Under the pieces are notes generated by a model. That model worked only from the letters and a program-made list of their open reading frames with translations. It searched no databases and was not told the DNA's origin. A DNA stretch of 64,000 nucleotides from Candidatus Yaniella excrementavium (lineage in GTDB: Bacteria; Actinomycetota; Actinomycetes; Actinomycetales; Micrococcaceae). This document shows, one piece after another, positions 18,317 through 29,064 of this stretch. Numbering within the stretch: the stretch's first letter is position 1; each line of letters starts with the position of its first letter. The position numbers and the translations under genes are program-made. Location of the stretch: assembly GCA_019115865.1 (NCBI GenBank), contig DXCT01000081.1:92305-156304 (forward strand). The letters run 5' to 3'.

Positions 18317-19073
18317 TCTCACCCCGGTCGAAACGCCACATTCTTCGTCTCTAGTTTCCAAAGTTATAGCGCAAGGACGGTACGAAACGCGTATCACCAT
18401 GACCAATGGTGAGCAGCTGCTCGTATCAATTATCCTTCCGCTCTTGGCGTTGACTGGACTGTTCGTCACAGGCCTTTTCGATACTGCTGATGGACCCGCA
18501 ACGATCGATATCGCGACACCTGGGGTCTTGGCGCTGTCTGTATTGTCGTCTGGTCTTACCGGTCAGGGCATAGCGACGGGGTTTGACCGTCGATATGGCG
18601 TGCTGCAGTACCTGGCTACCACTCCCCTAGGGCCTATTGGTTTACTCATGGGCAAAGTGCTCGCTGTGCTGATGGTGCAAGTGACTCAGTTGGTGGTACT
18701 TGGCGGCGCTGCATTGTTAATGGGCTGGAGCCCAGATCTCGCCGGACTTGGTATCGGTGCACTGTTCATCGTGCTCGGAGCACTCGCTTTTACTGGCCTC
18801 GGGTTGTTCATTGCCGGTACGGTCCGGCCCGAAGCAACTCTTGCACTCACCAATCTTCTGTGGGTCATACTTGGAGCGGTGGGCGGTGTAGTCTTTCCAG
18901 TAGCTGATTTCGCGGGCAGCGTTGTGATTGAGTACCTACCCTCCGCGGCCCTCGGAAATGGGCTGAGATCTGCGCTGATAGACGGAAGTTTTGATGGCTC
19001 CGCGTTTGTCATCTTGACTCTTTGGGGCATCATTTTAAGCATGGGCACTATACGCTGGTTTAAGTGGCGTTAA
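18303..19073 (+). CDS. ABC-2 type exporter permease
   Basis: A 256-residue membrane protein with about six hydrophobic segments in the ABC-2 layout (about residues 40–58, 75–90, 115–140, 148–170, 177–195 and 230–250). It pairs with the upstream ATPase, whose gene it overlaps. The substrate cannot be read. The next gene is ctaA, 61 bases downstream, and the three are probably one transcript. Confidence 0.87.
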   Translation: MTKLDLTPVETPHSSSLVSKVIAQGRYETRITMTNGEQLLVSIILPLLALTGLFVTGLFDTADGPATIDIATPGVLALSVLSSGLTGQGIATGFDRRYGVLQYLATTPLGPIGLLMGKVLAVLMVQVTQLVVLGGAALLMGWSPDLAGLGIGALFIVLGALAFTGLGLFIAGTVRPEATLALTNLLWVILGAVGGVVFPVADFAGSVVIEYLPSAALGNGLRSALIDGSFDGSAFVILTLWGIILSMGTIRWFKWR

Positions 19074-19134
19074 TACAACACTTCGCCGTGGGTGCTCACT
19101 CTGCATCCAACATTTCAAATAGAGGATACTTTTC

Positions 19135-20151
19135 ATGACAACTGCAGCCAACCGGGCGACTCGTCGGTGGTCCGATGTTTTAATGCCTCGCACCTTCACG
19201 TTGTGGACCATGGTGCTGGCTGTAGCTTCCGTTGTATCACAAGCCGGTATCATTGTAACGGGTGGCGCAGTGCGGCTAACTGCCTCCGGATTGGGATGCT
19301 CTGAGTGGCCGCGCTGTACTCCAGAATCGTATGTCACGACCCCGGAGATGGGCATTAACGGTGCCATCGAATTCGGAAATCGTCTTTTGACGTTCGTCCT
19401 TGCTGCCATCGCGGTACTTATGATTTTGGCTCTCTGGCGGCTTCGCAAGACACATGCCAGACTCGTTGGAATGTCGTTTGTGCTCCTACTCGTCATCCCC
19501 GCACAGGCCGTTATCGGCGGTATCACCGTCTGGACGGACCTTAACCCATGGGTTGTTATGCTGCATTTCTTGGTTTCAGCCCTCATGGTTTCTATCGCCA
19601 CGCTCCTTGCGTATCGTGTGGGCGTCGAACGTCGGGCACGTCTAACGAACACCCGGTCACTTGCCATTCAAGATGGTGCCACGACGCCTCTGACACGGGC
19701 TTCGGCTATCATCATTTATATCGCTGGCTGGTTCACCTTGATTATGGGAACCATTGTTACTGGCTCAGGTCCACACGGTGGAGATCCGTCTGCTCCTCGG
19801 CACGACTTCGATCAACTACTGGTCACGCGCATGCATGCCGCACCTGTATATCTGATGGTTGTACTAACAGTCGTGTTATTGGTTGTGATGTATCGGATGC
19901 AAACATCGATGCGTCAGCGTCGTGCCGTATGGTCTTTGGCCGCGGTGTTGGTTTTCCAAGGCCTGGTGGGTTACTACCAGCACCTCAACGATTTGCCGAT
20001 AGGTGCTGTATGGCTACATATGTTCGGTATTGGTCTCGTGACGTGGGCCATGACGGTCGTGCTGGATATATTCAACTCCAAATATGAGACAGTGCCAACT
20101 CAACACGATCTTGCTCGAAATGAAGAGCCAGAGGCCCTAACGCACGCTTAG
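19135..20151 (+). CDS. ctaA: Haem A synthase
   Basis: A 338-residue COX15/CtaA protein with eight predicted transmembrane helices. It shows the conserved paired cysteines GLGCSEWPRC in the first extracellular loop, an EFGNRLLT segment with the acidic residue of helix II, and histidines at HFL, RMHAAP and LHM that fit the haem ligands. It oxidises the C8 methyl group of haem O to the formyl group of haem A. GAGGA lies before the ATG. CtaB, which makes haem O, lies close by on the other strand. Confidence 0.93.
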   Translation: MTTAANRATRRWSDVLMPRTFTLWTMVLAVASVVSQAGIIVTGGAVRLTASGLGCSEWPRCTPESYVTTPEMGINGAIEFGNRLLTFVLAAIAVLMILALWRLRKTHARLVGMSFVLLLVIPAQAVIGGITVWTDLNPWVVMLHFLVSALMVSIATLLAYRVGVERRARLTNTRSLAIQDGATTPLTRASAIIIYIAGWFTLIMGTIVTGSGPHGGDPSAPRHDFDQLLVTRMHAAPVYLMVVLTVVLLVVMYRMQTSMRQRRAVWSLAAVLVFQGLVGYYQHLNDLPIGAVWLHMFGIGLVTWAMTVVLDIFNSKYETVPTQHDLARNEEPEALTHA

Positions 20152-20170
20152 TATAAAGCTGCGGAGAACC

Positions 20171-20209
20171 AAAGAACCGCCATCCGAACTTTTCGGATGG
20201 CGGTTCTTT
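20171..20209. terminator. Strong bidirectional terminator after ctaA
   Basis: A perfect 18-base-pair stem with a three-base loop (CTT). It has A tracts on the 5' side and T tracts on the 3' side, so it should work in both directions for ctaA and the convergent lipoprotein gene. Confidence 0.85.
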
Positions 20210-20234
20210 GATGGTTTACAGAGGCGCAGACAAT

Positions 20235-20774
20235 CTACTGGCCAAGTCCACCGCCCGGAGCTGAGTCTTCATCCACCTCGTCGGAAGGCTCCTCTTCTTG
20301 GTTCGCATCCGTGACGACTTCTTCATACCACAGATCAGAAATTCTGCCGGTGTCATCGACCTTGACGTGCAGATCTAGTGGAGCGGACGTGAGATCTGGT
20401 GTCAACCGGGTGACACCGTAATTGTTTTCTGGTTCCGTATACTCAGCAGGAACGAAAGGCAAGGACGGTCGCAGATCAGAGTTCAGCGTCCCGACCAGCG
20501 AGTCCACAGGAATCTCGTCACTCATCTCTGGTGAAACCCTTGGATACCAGTCTTGTTTATTGATCGACCGTGTGCCGTTGACTTCATCGACAATCCACTC
20601 GGACATATTGCCCACATCGGTATCCGGGAAACTGACTTCTTCAACGTGTGTTGGTGCCGACCCACGATCCGGCAAGGTATCAGCGATCTCCGGGTCGGCG
20701 ACACAGCCGGTAAGGGACAGGGTCACAGCGGTAAAGGTGGTGAGAAGTATGGTGCGTGATTTTGAAAGTTGCAT
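20235..20774 (-). CDS. Lipoprotein of unknown function downstream of ctaB
   Basis: A 179-residue secreted lipoprotein. The signal peptide ends in LTGC (Cys24), a standard lipobox, so it should be anchored outside the membrane. The mature part is acidic, with no domain I recognise, and ends in a Glu/Asp-rich and Gly-rich tail. Its ATG follows the ctaB stop by two bases (TAA, TT, ATG), so it is translated with ctaB. That coupling hints at a role in oxidase biogenesis or copper or haem handling, but no metal-binding motif is visible. Confidence 0.75.
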   Translation of the reverse strand: MQLSKSRTILLTTFTAVTLSLTGCVADPEIADTLPDRGSAPTHVEEVSFPDTDVGNMSEWIVDEVNGTRSINKQDWYPRVSPEMSDEIPVDSLVGTLNSDLRPSLPFVPAEYTEPENNYGVTRLTPDLTSAPLDLHVKVDDTGRISDLWYEEVVTDANQEEEPSDEVDEDSAPGGGLGQ

Positions 20775-20776
20775 AA

Positions 20777-21769
20777 TTAAGGAGCAGTAACCATGTCGCC
20801 CATCAGTGGTGCGCCAACGAACGGGTCAACGGCTAGCGCAACAAAGAGTAGGGTCAGGTAGGTAATCGAAAGGTGAAAGACTCGCATTGCTTTTTTATCG
20901 GTGAAATCCGGCCGTTGCGAGTCGCGGTAAAGCTTGTGTGCCTCGTATATGAACCAACCACCAGAAACCGCTGCGGTAGCGGTATAAACAATGCCTGCCC
21001 ATCCCATGGGAACAAGTAGCAGTGAGAAAATAACGGTGGCCCAGGTGTAGAGAACAACCTGTGAGGAAACGCGACGAGAAGTAGCGATTGCGCCTAGCAT
21101 GGGGACGTCAACTTCTTGATAGTCCTCTTTGTATTTCAACGACAATGGCCAGTAGTGCGGTGGAGTCCATAAGAAGATGACTACAAATAAAACCACAGCT
21201 GGCCACTCGATGGTCCCTCGCACTGCGGCCCAAGCAATCAAGACTGGAAAGGCTCCGGCCAATCCACCCCAGATAATATTTTGCTGGGTACGACGTTTCA
21301 GGATCAATGAGTAAATGACCACATAAAAGAAAATGGCGGCAATACCAAAGGCTGTTGCTAGCCAGTTTGTGCCAAGTGCTAAGAGACCAATTGCTGCAAC
21401 CGTAAGGATCCAGGAAAATATCAAAGCCTCACGAGGAGTAACTTCGCCGGTAACCAGCGGACGACTTTTGGTCCGCTCCATATGTTGATCGATATCACGA
21501 TCGATGTAACAGTTAAATGAGCTCGAAGCCCCTGCAGCAAGCGCCCCACCGAGCATCGTGGCAAAGACAGTCCAAAGTTCGGGCCAACCGCGTTGCGCGA
21601 GAATCATGGTTGGGAGCGTGGTGACCAAAAGTAATTCCATGACACGCGGCTTGGTGAGCGAAAGATATGCTTTTGCTTTGCGTCGAAATCCGATCTTCTG
21701 TCGAGTCGACTCCGTAGCAGTGGCGGGCGCAGTGCCCTGAGTGGCGGCGGACTCTAACGATGTTGACAT
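20777..21769 (-). CDS. ctaB: Protohaem IX farnesyltransferase (haem O synthase)
   Basis: A 330-residue UbiA-family membrane protein with about nine helices. The motif [15 protein letters not shown] holds the N-x3-D-x3-D prenyl-diphosphate site, and a second conserved [13 protein letters not shown] segment follows. It adds farnesyl to haem B to make haem O, the substrate of CtaA. The ATG at 21769 has GAGAG five bases upstream; the TTG at 21772 is less likely. It is divergent from tkt. Confidence 0.93.
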   Translation of the reverse strand: MSTSLESAATQGTAPATATESTRQKIGFRRKAKAYLSLTKPRVMELLLVTTLPTMILAQRGWPELWTVFATMLGGALAAGASSSFNCYIDRDIDQHMERTKSRPLVTGEVTPREALIFSWILTVAAIGLLALGTNWLATAFGIAAIFFYVVIYSLILKRRTQQNIIWGGLAGAFPVLIAWAAVRGTIEWPAVVLFVVIFLWTPPHYWPLSLKYKEDYQEVDVPMLGAIATSRRVSSQVVLYTWATVIFSLLLVPMGWAGIVYTATAAVSGGWFIYEAHKLYRDSQRPDFTDKKAMRVFHLSITYLTLLFVALAVDPFVGAPLMGDMVTAP

Positions 21770-21812
21770 CAATACTCTCGAGCTCTAAGTAACAAGTAAG
21801 TAAATCTTTGGA

Positions 21813-21830
21813 TGTCGATACGTGTCGACA
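21813..21830. promoter_or_regulatory. Near-perfect 18-bp palindrome between ctaB and tkt
   Basis: TGTCGATACGTGTCGACA is a palindrome centred on ACGT with one mismatched pair. It lies 43 bases before the ctaB start and 143 before tkt, in the shared divergent region. It looks like a dimeric repressor site, but I cannot name the protein. Confidence 0.4.
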
Positions 21831-21973
21831 CTCCTCTATCTAGTGTAGCTGCTGTGTATTGCTCCGCGTGCAAATCTTGGCTTATGGAAGCGTTTGCCCG
21901 GTAAGCTTAGAATGAGTTTCTGCAACACCATGGTGAAGAACTCAAACTTAGTTACCTTTCAGGAAGGCAATTC

Positions 21974-24121
21974 GTGGCCCCCACTGCTTCAAACTCAGCT
22001 GATTCGACTTCTGCACTCAACCGCCACCTTCCAGCTCGTCAGTATGTGTATTCTGACAAGGACCAACGCGTCGTCGATACGCTGCGTGTCCTAGCTGCCG
22101 ATGCCGTCGAAAAAGTTGGTTCAGGACACCCCGGTACCGCTTTTTCGCTGTCGCCTGTTGCGTGGCAACTGTTTCAAAATGTCATGCATTTTGATCCGGC
22201 TGACCAACATTGGCAGGGACGCGATCGCTTTGTTCTCTCCCCTGGCCATACATCACTCACGTTATACCTCCAACTCTTTGCCGCGGGAGCCGGCTTAGAA
22301 ATGGAGGATCTACAAGCCTTGCGGACTTGGGGTTCGAAAACACCGGGACATCCTGAATATGGCGATACTGATCATGTAGAGATCACTACAGGTCCCCTGG
22401 GCCAAGGACTGGCCTCAGCTGTAGGGTTTGCCTATGATCAGCGCAGAATTCGTGGCCTGATGGATCCTGATGCTGCTGCAGGTACTTCTCCGTTTGATCA
22501 CCATGTTTACGTGATCGCCTCAGACGGTGATTTGCAGGAAGGTGTTACTTCTGAAGCGTCGTCTCTTGCCGGTACCCAGGAGCTTGGCAACCTGATTGTC
22601 ATTTGGGACGACAACAAGATCTCGATTGAAGATGACACCGATATTGCGTTCAACGAAAATGTCGAGCAGCGTTATGAAGCTTACGGCTGGCATGTCCAAC
22701 GGATCGACTGGCTGCAGACCGGCGACTACGTTGAAGATACCAAAGCCCTCTATGAAGCGATCGCCAATGCCAAACAGGAAGCTGATAAACCTTCTCTGAT
22801 TTCGCTGCGTACAATTATCGGCTGGCCATCACCAAAGAAGCAGAATACGGGTGGCATTCATGGCGCCAAACTTGGCACAGAGGAACTGGCTGGGCTCAAG
22901 GAAGTACTGGACTTTAATAGCGATGAATACTTCGTCATGGATGACGAATTACTAACGCACTCGCGCAGCGTTGGCGAGCGTTCCGCTGAGTATCGTAAAA
23001 CTTGGGAGGCAGCCTATCAGGCTTGGCGTGCTGACAATCCCCAGCGAGCCGAGCTTTATGACCGTCTCGTGGCTCAAGAACTCCCCGAAAACTTTGATAC
23101 CGCCTTCCCTACCTTTGATCCAGCTCAAGGCAACATGGCAACGCGTGCAGCCTCCGGAAAGGTCTTAGGCAGTCTCTCAGATGTCATGCCAGAACTCTGG
23201 GGTGGTTCCGCTGACCTCGCCGGTTCAAATAATACAACCATGGCGGGTCAACCATCCTTTTTGCCAGTCGATCGTCAAACCACCTCGTGGTCCGGTCATC
23301 CATATGGGCGAACCTTGCATTTTGGTATTCGCGAACACGCCTCAGGATCGATCGTTAATGGCATCACCCTCGGCGGCATGACGCGTGGTTATGCTGGAAC
23401 TTTCCTGATCTTCTCGGACTATATGCGACCTGCAGTGCGACTCGCTGCGCTTATGGGCGTTCCCTCGATCTTCGTGTGGACACACGACTCGATTGGGCTG
23501 GGGGAAGACGGACCGACGCACCAACCTGTCGAGCACTTGGCAGCCTTGCGTGCGATTCCGAATTTGGATGTCGTTCGTCCCGCTGATGCCAATGAGGTTT
23601 CGGTCGCGTGGCAGACTATCTTATCCCAGCGTGAACGCCCATCCGGCCTTATCTTATCCCGTCAGGGTTTACCGATCTTTGATAGGGAGCAGGAAGCCTT
23701 CCGTTCAGCCGCCGGGGTTGCACGCGGAGCGTACACGCTCGTCGAAGCAACAAACGAATCTGGCGAGACCGCACCAGAAGTCGTGCTCATCGGTACTGGA
23801 TCAGAGGTCCAGCTTGCTGTCGATGCTCGTACAACGCTGCAGCAGCAAGGCATCCCGACTCGTGTAGTTTCTGCACCATCGTTGGAATGGTTCGATGCCC
23901 AGGATGCTTCCTACCGGACATCGGTGCTTCCTGCAGACGTACTCACAGTTTCCATTGAAGCGGGTGTGGAACAAGGTTGGCAGAAGTACACCAGTGGTGA
24001 CGGGCATTCAGTATCACTTGAGCACTTTGGAGCATCTGCCGACTACCAGACCTTGTTCACACAGTTCGGCATTACCGCTGACGCGCTAGTGACAAAAGTC
24101 CAAAGCCTCTACAAAGCCTAA
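21974..24121 (+). CDS. tkt: Transketolase
   Basis: A 715-residue thiamine-diphosphate enzyme of the pentose phosphate pathway that moves two-carbon units between sugar phosphates. It shows GHPGTAFSLSP near residue 50, the TPP-binding ASDGDLQEG near 180, and the GLGEDGPTHQPVEHLA segment. The length is normal for the family. The start is GTG 21974 with AGGAAGG upstream. The tal gene follows after nine bases, so they are co-transcribed. The ctaB-tkt-tal arrangement matches M. tuberculosis. Confidence 0.96.
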   Translation: MAPTASNSADSTSALNRHLPARQYVYSDKDQRVVDTLRVLAADAVEKVGSGHPGTAFSLSPVAWQLFQNVMHFDPADQHWQGRDRFVLSPGHTSLTLYLQLFAAGAGLEMEDLQALRTWGSKTPGHPEYGDTDHVEITTGPLGQGLASAVGFAYDQRRIRGLMDPDAAAGTSPFDHHVYVIASDGDLQEGVTSEASSLAGTQELGNLIVIWDDNKISIEDDTDIAFNENVEQRYEAYGWHVQRIDWLQTGDYVEDTKALYEAIANAKQEADKPSLISLRTIIGWPSPKKQNTGGIHGAKLGTEELAGLKEVLDFNSDEYFVMDDELLTHSRSVGERSAEYRKTWEAAYQAWRADNPQRAELYDRLVAQELPENFDTAFPTFDPAQGNMATRAASGKVLGSLSDVMPELWGGSADLAGSNNTTMAGQPSFLPVDRQTTSWSGHPYGRTLHFGIREHASGSIVNGITLGGMTRGYAGTFLIFSDYMRPAVRLAALMGVPSIFVWTHDSIGLGEDGPTHQPVEHLAALRAIPNLDVVRPADANEVSVAWQTILSQRERPSGLILSRQGLPIFDREQEAFRSAAGVARGAYTLVEATNESGETAPEVVLIGTGSEVQLAVDARTTLQQQGIPTRVVSAPSLEWFDAQDASYRTSVLPADVLTVSIEAGVEQGWQKYTSGDGHSVSLEHFGASADYQTLFTQFGITADALVTKVQSLYKA

Positions 24122-24130
24122 GGATCATTA

Positions 24131-25249
24131 GTGACACAAAACCAATACACCCAAGCGCTACATAACGCTGGCGTCTCCCTCTGGCTTGACGATCTGTCGC
24201 GAGATCGCATCGATACAGGTGACCTTCAAAACCTCATCGACACGAAAACAATCACCGGGGTGACAACTAATCCAGCGATTTTCGGCAAGGCACTCACCAC
24301 CGGTGAGGCATACACCGATCAGCTGGCGAAACTCGCGGCCTCGGGAGCAGACGCACAAACGGCCGTCATCGAGATGACTACCGATGACGTCCGAGCAGCT
24401 TGCGATATCATGGCACCGGTTTATCAGGCCAGCAACGGGTACGACGGCCGCGTCTCAATCGAGGTAGATCCACGGTTGGCGCGCGACACCGACCAATCTG
24501 TTGCCCAAGCGATTGACCTAGCAAAAACTGTGGATCGGGAAAACGTCATGGTCAAGATCCCGGGGACTGTGGAAGGACTCCCAGCGATCTCGAAGGTCCT
24601 GGCAGAAGGCATTAGTGTGAACGTCACATTGATCTTCTCACTCTCGCGTTATCGCGAGGTGGTCAATGCGTGGTTGGCTGGGTTGGAAGGCGCCCGCACC
24701 AATGGCCATGACCTAAAAAAAATCCACTCGGTGGCAAGTTTCTTTGTCTCCCGTGTAGATAGTGAAATTGATGCACAACTTGAAGCATTAGAACTTCCTG
24801 CACAGGATGTCATGCAACTTCGCGGTAGAGCTGGGATAGGCAATGCTCGTCTGGCCTACCGAATTTTTGAGCAGATGCAAGACACCGAACGGTGGCGTCT
24901 TCTGGAATCCGCAGGCGCACGATTGCAGCGTCCTTTATGGGCGTCAACCGGAACCAAAAACCCCGACTATTCTGATGTGCGCTACGTCAACGGGCTCGTG
25001 GGCGACTATACGGTGAACACCTTGCCGGAAGATACCTTGAATGCGGTTGCCGACCATGGCGAAATTACAGAACGTCGTATCCCGGACAACTACGCTATGG
25101 ATGATGATCATCTCGACGACTTGGCTCGGGCTGGAATTGACTATCACCAGGTTGTGACCAAACTTGAAGACGAGGGACTCGAGAAGTTTGTTGATGCGTG
25201 GAATGCATTACTAGATAAAATCCAACAGCAGCTCGACGCGCAAGCCTGA
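24131..25249 (+). CDS. tal: Transaldolase
   Basis: A 372-residue actinobacterial-type transaldolase, which transfers a dihydroxyacetone unit between sugar phosphates. The N-terminus has LWLDDLSRDRI and GVTTNPAIF, and VMVKIPGTVEGL holds the Schiff-base lysine. The start is GTG 24131. A very strong terminator follows. In many actinobacteria pgi, zwf, opcA and pgl follow tal, but here the next gene is an unrelated secreted protein on the other strand. Confidence 0.95.
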   Translation: MTQNQYTQALHNAGVSLWLDDLSRDRIDTGDLQNLIDTKTITGVTTNPAIFGKALTTGEAYTDQLAKLAASGADAQTAVIEMTTDDVRAACDIMAPVYQASNGYDGRVSIEVDPRLARDTDQSVAQAIDLAKTVDRENVMVKIPGTVEGLPAISKVLAEGISVNVTLIFSLSRYREVVNAWLAGLEGARTNGHDLKKIHSVASFFVSRVDSEIDAQLEALELPAQDVMQLRGRAGIGNARLAYRIFEQMQDTERWRLLESAGARLQRPLWASTGTKNPDYSDVRYVNGLVGDYTVNTLPEDTLNAVADHGEITERRIPDNYAMDDDHLDDLARAGIDYHQVVTKLEDEGLEKFVDAWNALLDKIQQQLDAQA

Positions 25250-25290
25250 TCTCAAGCCAGCAGCCTCACGCTCTAGGGAAGTGCTGATTA

Positions 25291-25337
25291 AACGGTCGGG
25301 CCGCCGCATCAAGAAAAGATGCGGCGGCCCGACCGTT
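25291..25337. terminator. Strong terminator after tal
   Basis: A perfect 20-base-pair GC-rich stem with a seven-base loop (AAGAAAA), followed by ATTTT. It lies between convergent genes. Confidence 0.85.
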
Positions 25338-25357
25338 ATTTTAAAGCAGCTAGTACT

Positions 25358-26472
<1,115 letters not shown>

Positions 26473-26507
26473 AAAACCGGTAGAGCGTAGTTCGCTCTAC
26501 CGGTTTT
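26473..26507 (-). terminator. Terminator of the pgk-tpiA-secG operon
   Basis: A perfect 15-base-pair stem (AAAACCGGTAGAGCG) with loop TAGTT. On the minus strand it ends in a run of T. It lies 26 bases past the secG stop. Confidence 0.85.
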
Positions 26508-26532
26508 CAACCATAGGTTGGAATGCTTTGAG

Positions 26533-26781
26533 TTAGAAATCTCCAGAGAAACGTGACATAAGACCTAGGACGACGATAATGCCACCCCAGAGCAACGCTA
26601 AGGTCACAGTTAGTCGATTCAGATTTCGTTCTGCCACGCCTGAAGAGCTTAGGCCACTAGTAACACCGCCGCCGAACATGTCAGACATACCGCCACCGCG
26701 ACCCTTGTGCAGCAGGATGGCAAAGACCAACGACACTGACACGATCACTAAGATGATCTGGAGCACAAGTTCAAAATTCAA
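26533..26781 (-). CDS. secG: Preprotein translocase subunit SecG
   Basis: An 82-residue protein with two transmembrane helices (about residues 5–22 and 55–75) joined by the conserved loop HKGRGGGMSDMFGGG. SecG assists SecYE in protein export. It is the last gene of a pgk-tpiA-secG operon. RbpA and the pentose phosphate genes that often follow secG are absent here. Confidence 0.94.
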   Translation of the reverse strand: MNFELVLQIILVIVSVSLVFAILLHKGRGGGMSDMFGGGVTSGLSSSGVAERNLNRLTVTLALLWGGIIVVLGLMSRFSGDF

Positions 26782-26805
26782 CGGGTATTTTCCATTCTTC
26801 GTTGT

Positions 26806-27621
26806 CTAGTCGGTCAAAAGGTGGTGTTCGAACCTGACAATACTAGCAAATTGTTCATCGTCGAGGCTGGCCCCACCGACTAAGACTCCATCGATGTCAC
26901 GTTCACGCATGATGGAAGCTACATTGTCAGCTTTGACAGATCCACCATACAGCACCCGCGTAGCCTGAGCTGTATCAGTGTCGTAGAGTTCAGATATCTC
27001 TTGACGGAGTGCTGCCGACATTTCTTGGGCATCGCCGGGACCAGCTACTTCTCCTGTGCCGATGGCCCATACTGGTTCATAGGCAACCACGATATCAGCC
27101 ACTTCCTCGGCCGATAGTTCTACCAGAGCGGCACGCAACTGCTTCCTGGTGTAGTCGACGTGCTCGCCCGCTTTTCTTGTCTCAAGTCCCTCGCCCACGC
27201 AAAGTATTGGGGTGAGTTCATTGCGCACCGCGGCCTTGAGTTTGGCGTTCACGGTTTCATCCATTTCACCATGTATGCTGCGTCGCTCTGAGTGTCCAAT
27301 AAGCACGTAGGTGCACCCCAGCTTTCGTAAGAAATCACCGGAGATATCTCCGGTATAGGCACCCGAGTCGTGTTGTGATAAATCTTGACCTCCGTAGGCA
27401 AGATCAAGTTTATCTGCCATAATCAGCGTTTGAACACTGCGTAAATCGGTAAATGGTGGAAATATCGCGACTTGCACTTTGTCGAAGTCATGATCGTGGT
27501 CAGCAAGAGTCCAGGAAAGTTTTTGTACTAGTGAGACGGCTTGGAAGTGGTCCATATGCATCTTCCAGTTGCCGGCGATCAGTGGGGTGCGGTCGTAGAC
27601 TCCGTCAGTCTTTGCAGTCAA
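26806..27621 (-). CDS. tpiA: Triosephosphate isomerase
   Basis: A 271-residue TIM barrel enzyme interconverting dihydroxyacetone phosphate and glyceraldehyde 3-phosphate. It shows GNWKMHMDH (Lys near residue 20), IGHSERR (catalytic His) and [11 protein letters not shown] (catalytic Glu). The length is typical of actinobacterial forms. It lies 45 bases downstream of pgk and 24 bases before secG. Confidence 0.97.
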   Translation of the reverse strand: MTAKTDGVYDRTPLIAGNWKMHMDHFQAVSLVQKLSWTLADHDHDFDKVQVAIFPPFTDLRSVQTLIMADKLDLAYGGQDLSQHDSGAYTGDISGDFLRKLGCTYVLIGHSERRSIHGEMDETVNAKLKAAVRNELTPILCVGEGLETRKAGEHVDYTRKQLRAALVELSAEEVADIVVAYEPVWAIGTGEVAGPGDAQEMSAALRQEISELYDTDTAQATRVLYGGSVKADNVASIMRERDIDGVLVGGASLDDEQFASIVRFEHHLLTD

Positions 27622-27666
27622 TGAAACTCCTGTCGTGTGTGAATCGATGCGGTTGTTCGGTTGGGG

Positions 27667-28890
27667 CTAGCGAGCCAAGGCATCGATTCCTGGCAGGGCT
27701 TTGCCCTCTAAGTATTCTAAGGAAGCGCCCCCACCCGTAGAGATGTGCCCATAGTCCTTCTCGGCAAAACCAAGAGCTCGCACTGCGGCTGCCGAGTCTC
27801 CGCCCCCAACGACAGAAAGACCCTGGACTTTTGTAAGGGAATCGGCCACGGTATGCGTTCCACCGGCAAAATTTTCCATTTCAAAGACACCCATCGGTCC
27901 GTTCCAGAAGACCGTGGATGATGCTTCGATGTGTTGCGCGTAGAGTTTTGCGGTGGCCGGACCGATGTCTAAGCCGAGGGCCTCAGCTCCGCCAGGACCG
28001 GTGGTCATAGCGTTAACATCCACCACAGCGTGTGCTGCATTCGCACTGAAGGTTTCGGCGACAACGACGTCAGTGGGAACGACAATCTTTGCAGCCCCTG
28101 CTTCGGATCGGCGTAAGTAGTCTTGCACGACTGGAATCTGGTCCTCCTCAAGTAGTGAGGAGGCAATATCGTGTCCCTGAGCTTTCAAGAAGCTGAAGGC
28201 CATTCCCCCACCGATCAGCAGGGTGTCGGCCCGGTCGAGAAGATTATCAATCACTGCGAGTTTGTCAGAGACCTTTGAGCCACCCAACACGACCGTATAG
28301 GGCCGCGCCGGTTCGACGATGAGGCGGTCAAGGACCTTGAGCTCTGTTGCCACCAGCGCACCCTGATAGCTGGGCAGCAGACTGGCGATGTCATAAACCG
28401 AGGCGTGTTTGCGGTGAACTGCACCGAATGCGTCGTTAACATATGCCCCATCGGGCCCAGCCAGAGCGGCGAATTCCTTGGCGAGTGCTAGCCGTTCAGT
28501 ATCGTCTTTGGACGTTTCGCGTGCATCAAAGCGCACATTTTCGACCAGTAGAATCTGGCCATCTTGGAGTTGTCTCGCTTGGGTTTGAGCTGAAGCCCCG
28601 GTGAGGTCATCTGCGAGCATGATGTCCAGATCTGTCAATTCTGTCATGCGTTGGGCAACCGGTTTAAGGGAATATTGTGGATCGACGGCACCGCTTGGGC
28701 GACCGAGATGCGCGAGGATGATAACTTTTGCGCCGGCTTTGGCCAGGTCTGTGACGACGGGCAGTGATGCGCGGATTCTGCCATCGTCGGTGACTTGTCC
28801 ACTGTCGAGGGGGACATTGAGATCGGATCGGACGATCACGGTGCGTCCGGCAGCAGATGGGAGCAGGTCACGAATAGTTTGGGCCGTCAT
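27667..28890 (-). CDS. pgk: Phosphoglycerate kinase
   Basis: A 407-residue glycolytic kinase that makes ATP from 1,3-bisphosphoglycerate. The N-terminal substrate site RSDLNVPL and HLGRPSG are clear, and the C-terminal nucleotide site has GGGDSAAAVR and STGGGASLEYLEGK. The ATG at 28890 is chosen over TTG 28893. It is the first gene of the operon with tpiA and secG. The gap gene, often directly upstream, is not here; sodA takes that place with its own terminator. Confidence 0.96.
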   Translation of the reverse strand: MTAQTIRDLLPSAAGRTVIVRSDLNVPLDSGQVTDDGRIRASLPVVTDLAKAGAKVIILAHLGRPSGAVDPQYSLKPVAQRMTELTDLDIMLADDLTGASAQTQARQLQDGQILLVENVRFDARETSKDDTERLALAKEFAALAGPDGAYVNDAFGAVHRKHASVYDIASLLPSYQGALVATELKVLDRLIVEPARPYTVVLGGSKVSDKLAVIDNLLDRADTLLIGGGMAFSFLKAQGHDIASSLLEEDQIPVVQDYLRRSEAGAAKIVVPTDVVVAETFSANAAHAVVDVNAMTTGPGGAEALGLDIGPATAKLYAQHIEASSTVFWNGPMGVFEMENFAGGTHTVADSLTKVQGLSVVGGGDSAAAVRALGFAEKDYGHISTGGGASLEYLEGKALPGIDALAR

Positions 28891-28984
28891 CAATATACTC
28901 TTCGGGTCTCGACAATATGGTTTGGCCGGCGGTTGCGGCCGTTAACATCTTAGCCATGTACGGAAAGGTTTTTCGTTTAAAACA

Positions 28985-29020
28985 CAAGGGATCTTTTGTC
29001 GTTTGACAAAAGATCCCTTG
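28985..29020 (-). terminator. Terminator after sodA
   Basis: A perfect 16-base-pair stem (CAAGGGATCTTTTGTC) with loop GTTT. It lies just downstream of sodA on the minus strand and separates it from pgk. Confidence 0.8.
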
Positions 29021-29064
29021 GATATGAAATTCGTTGCTACCGGTCTATCCGGTGGGCGTTCACG

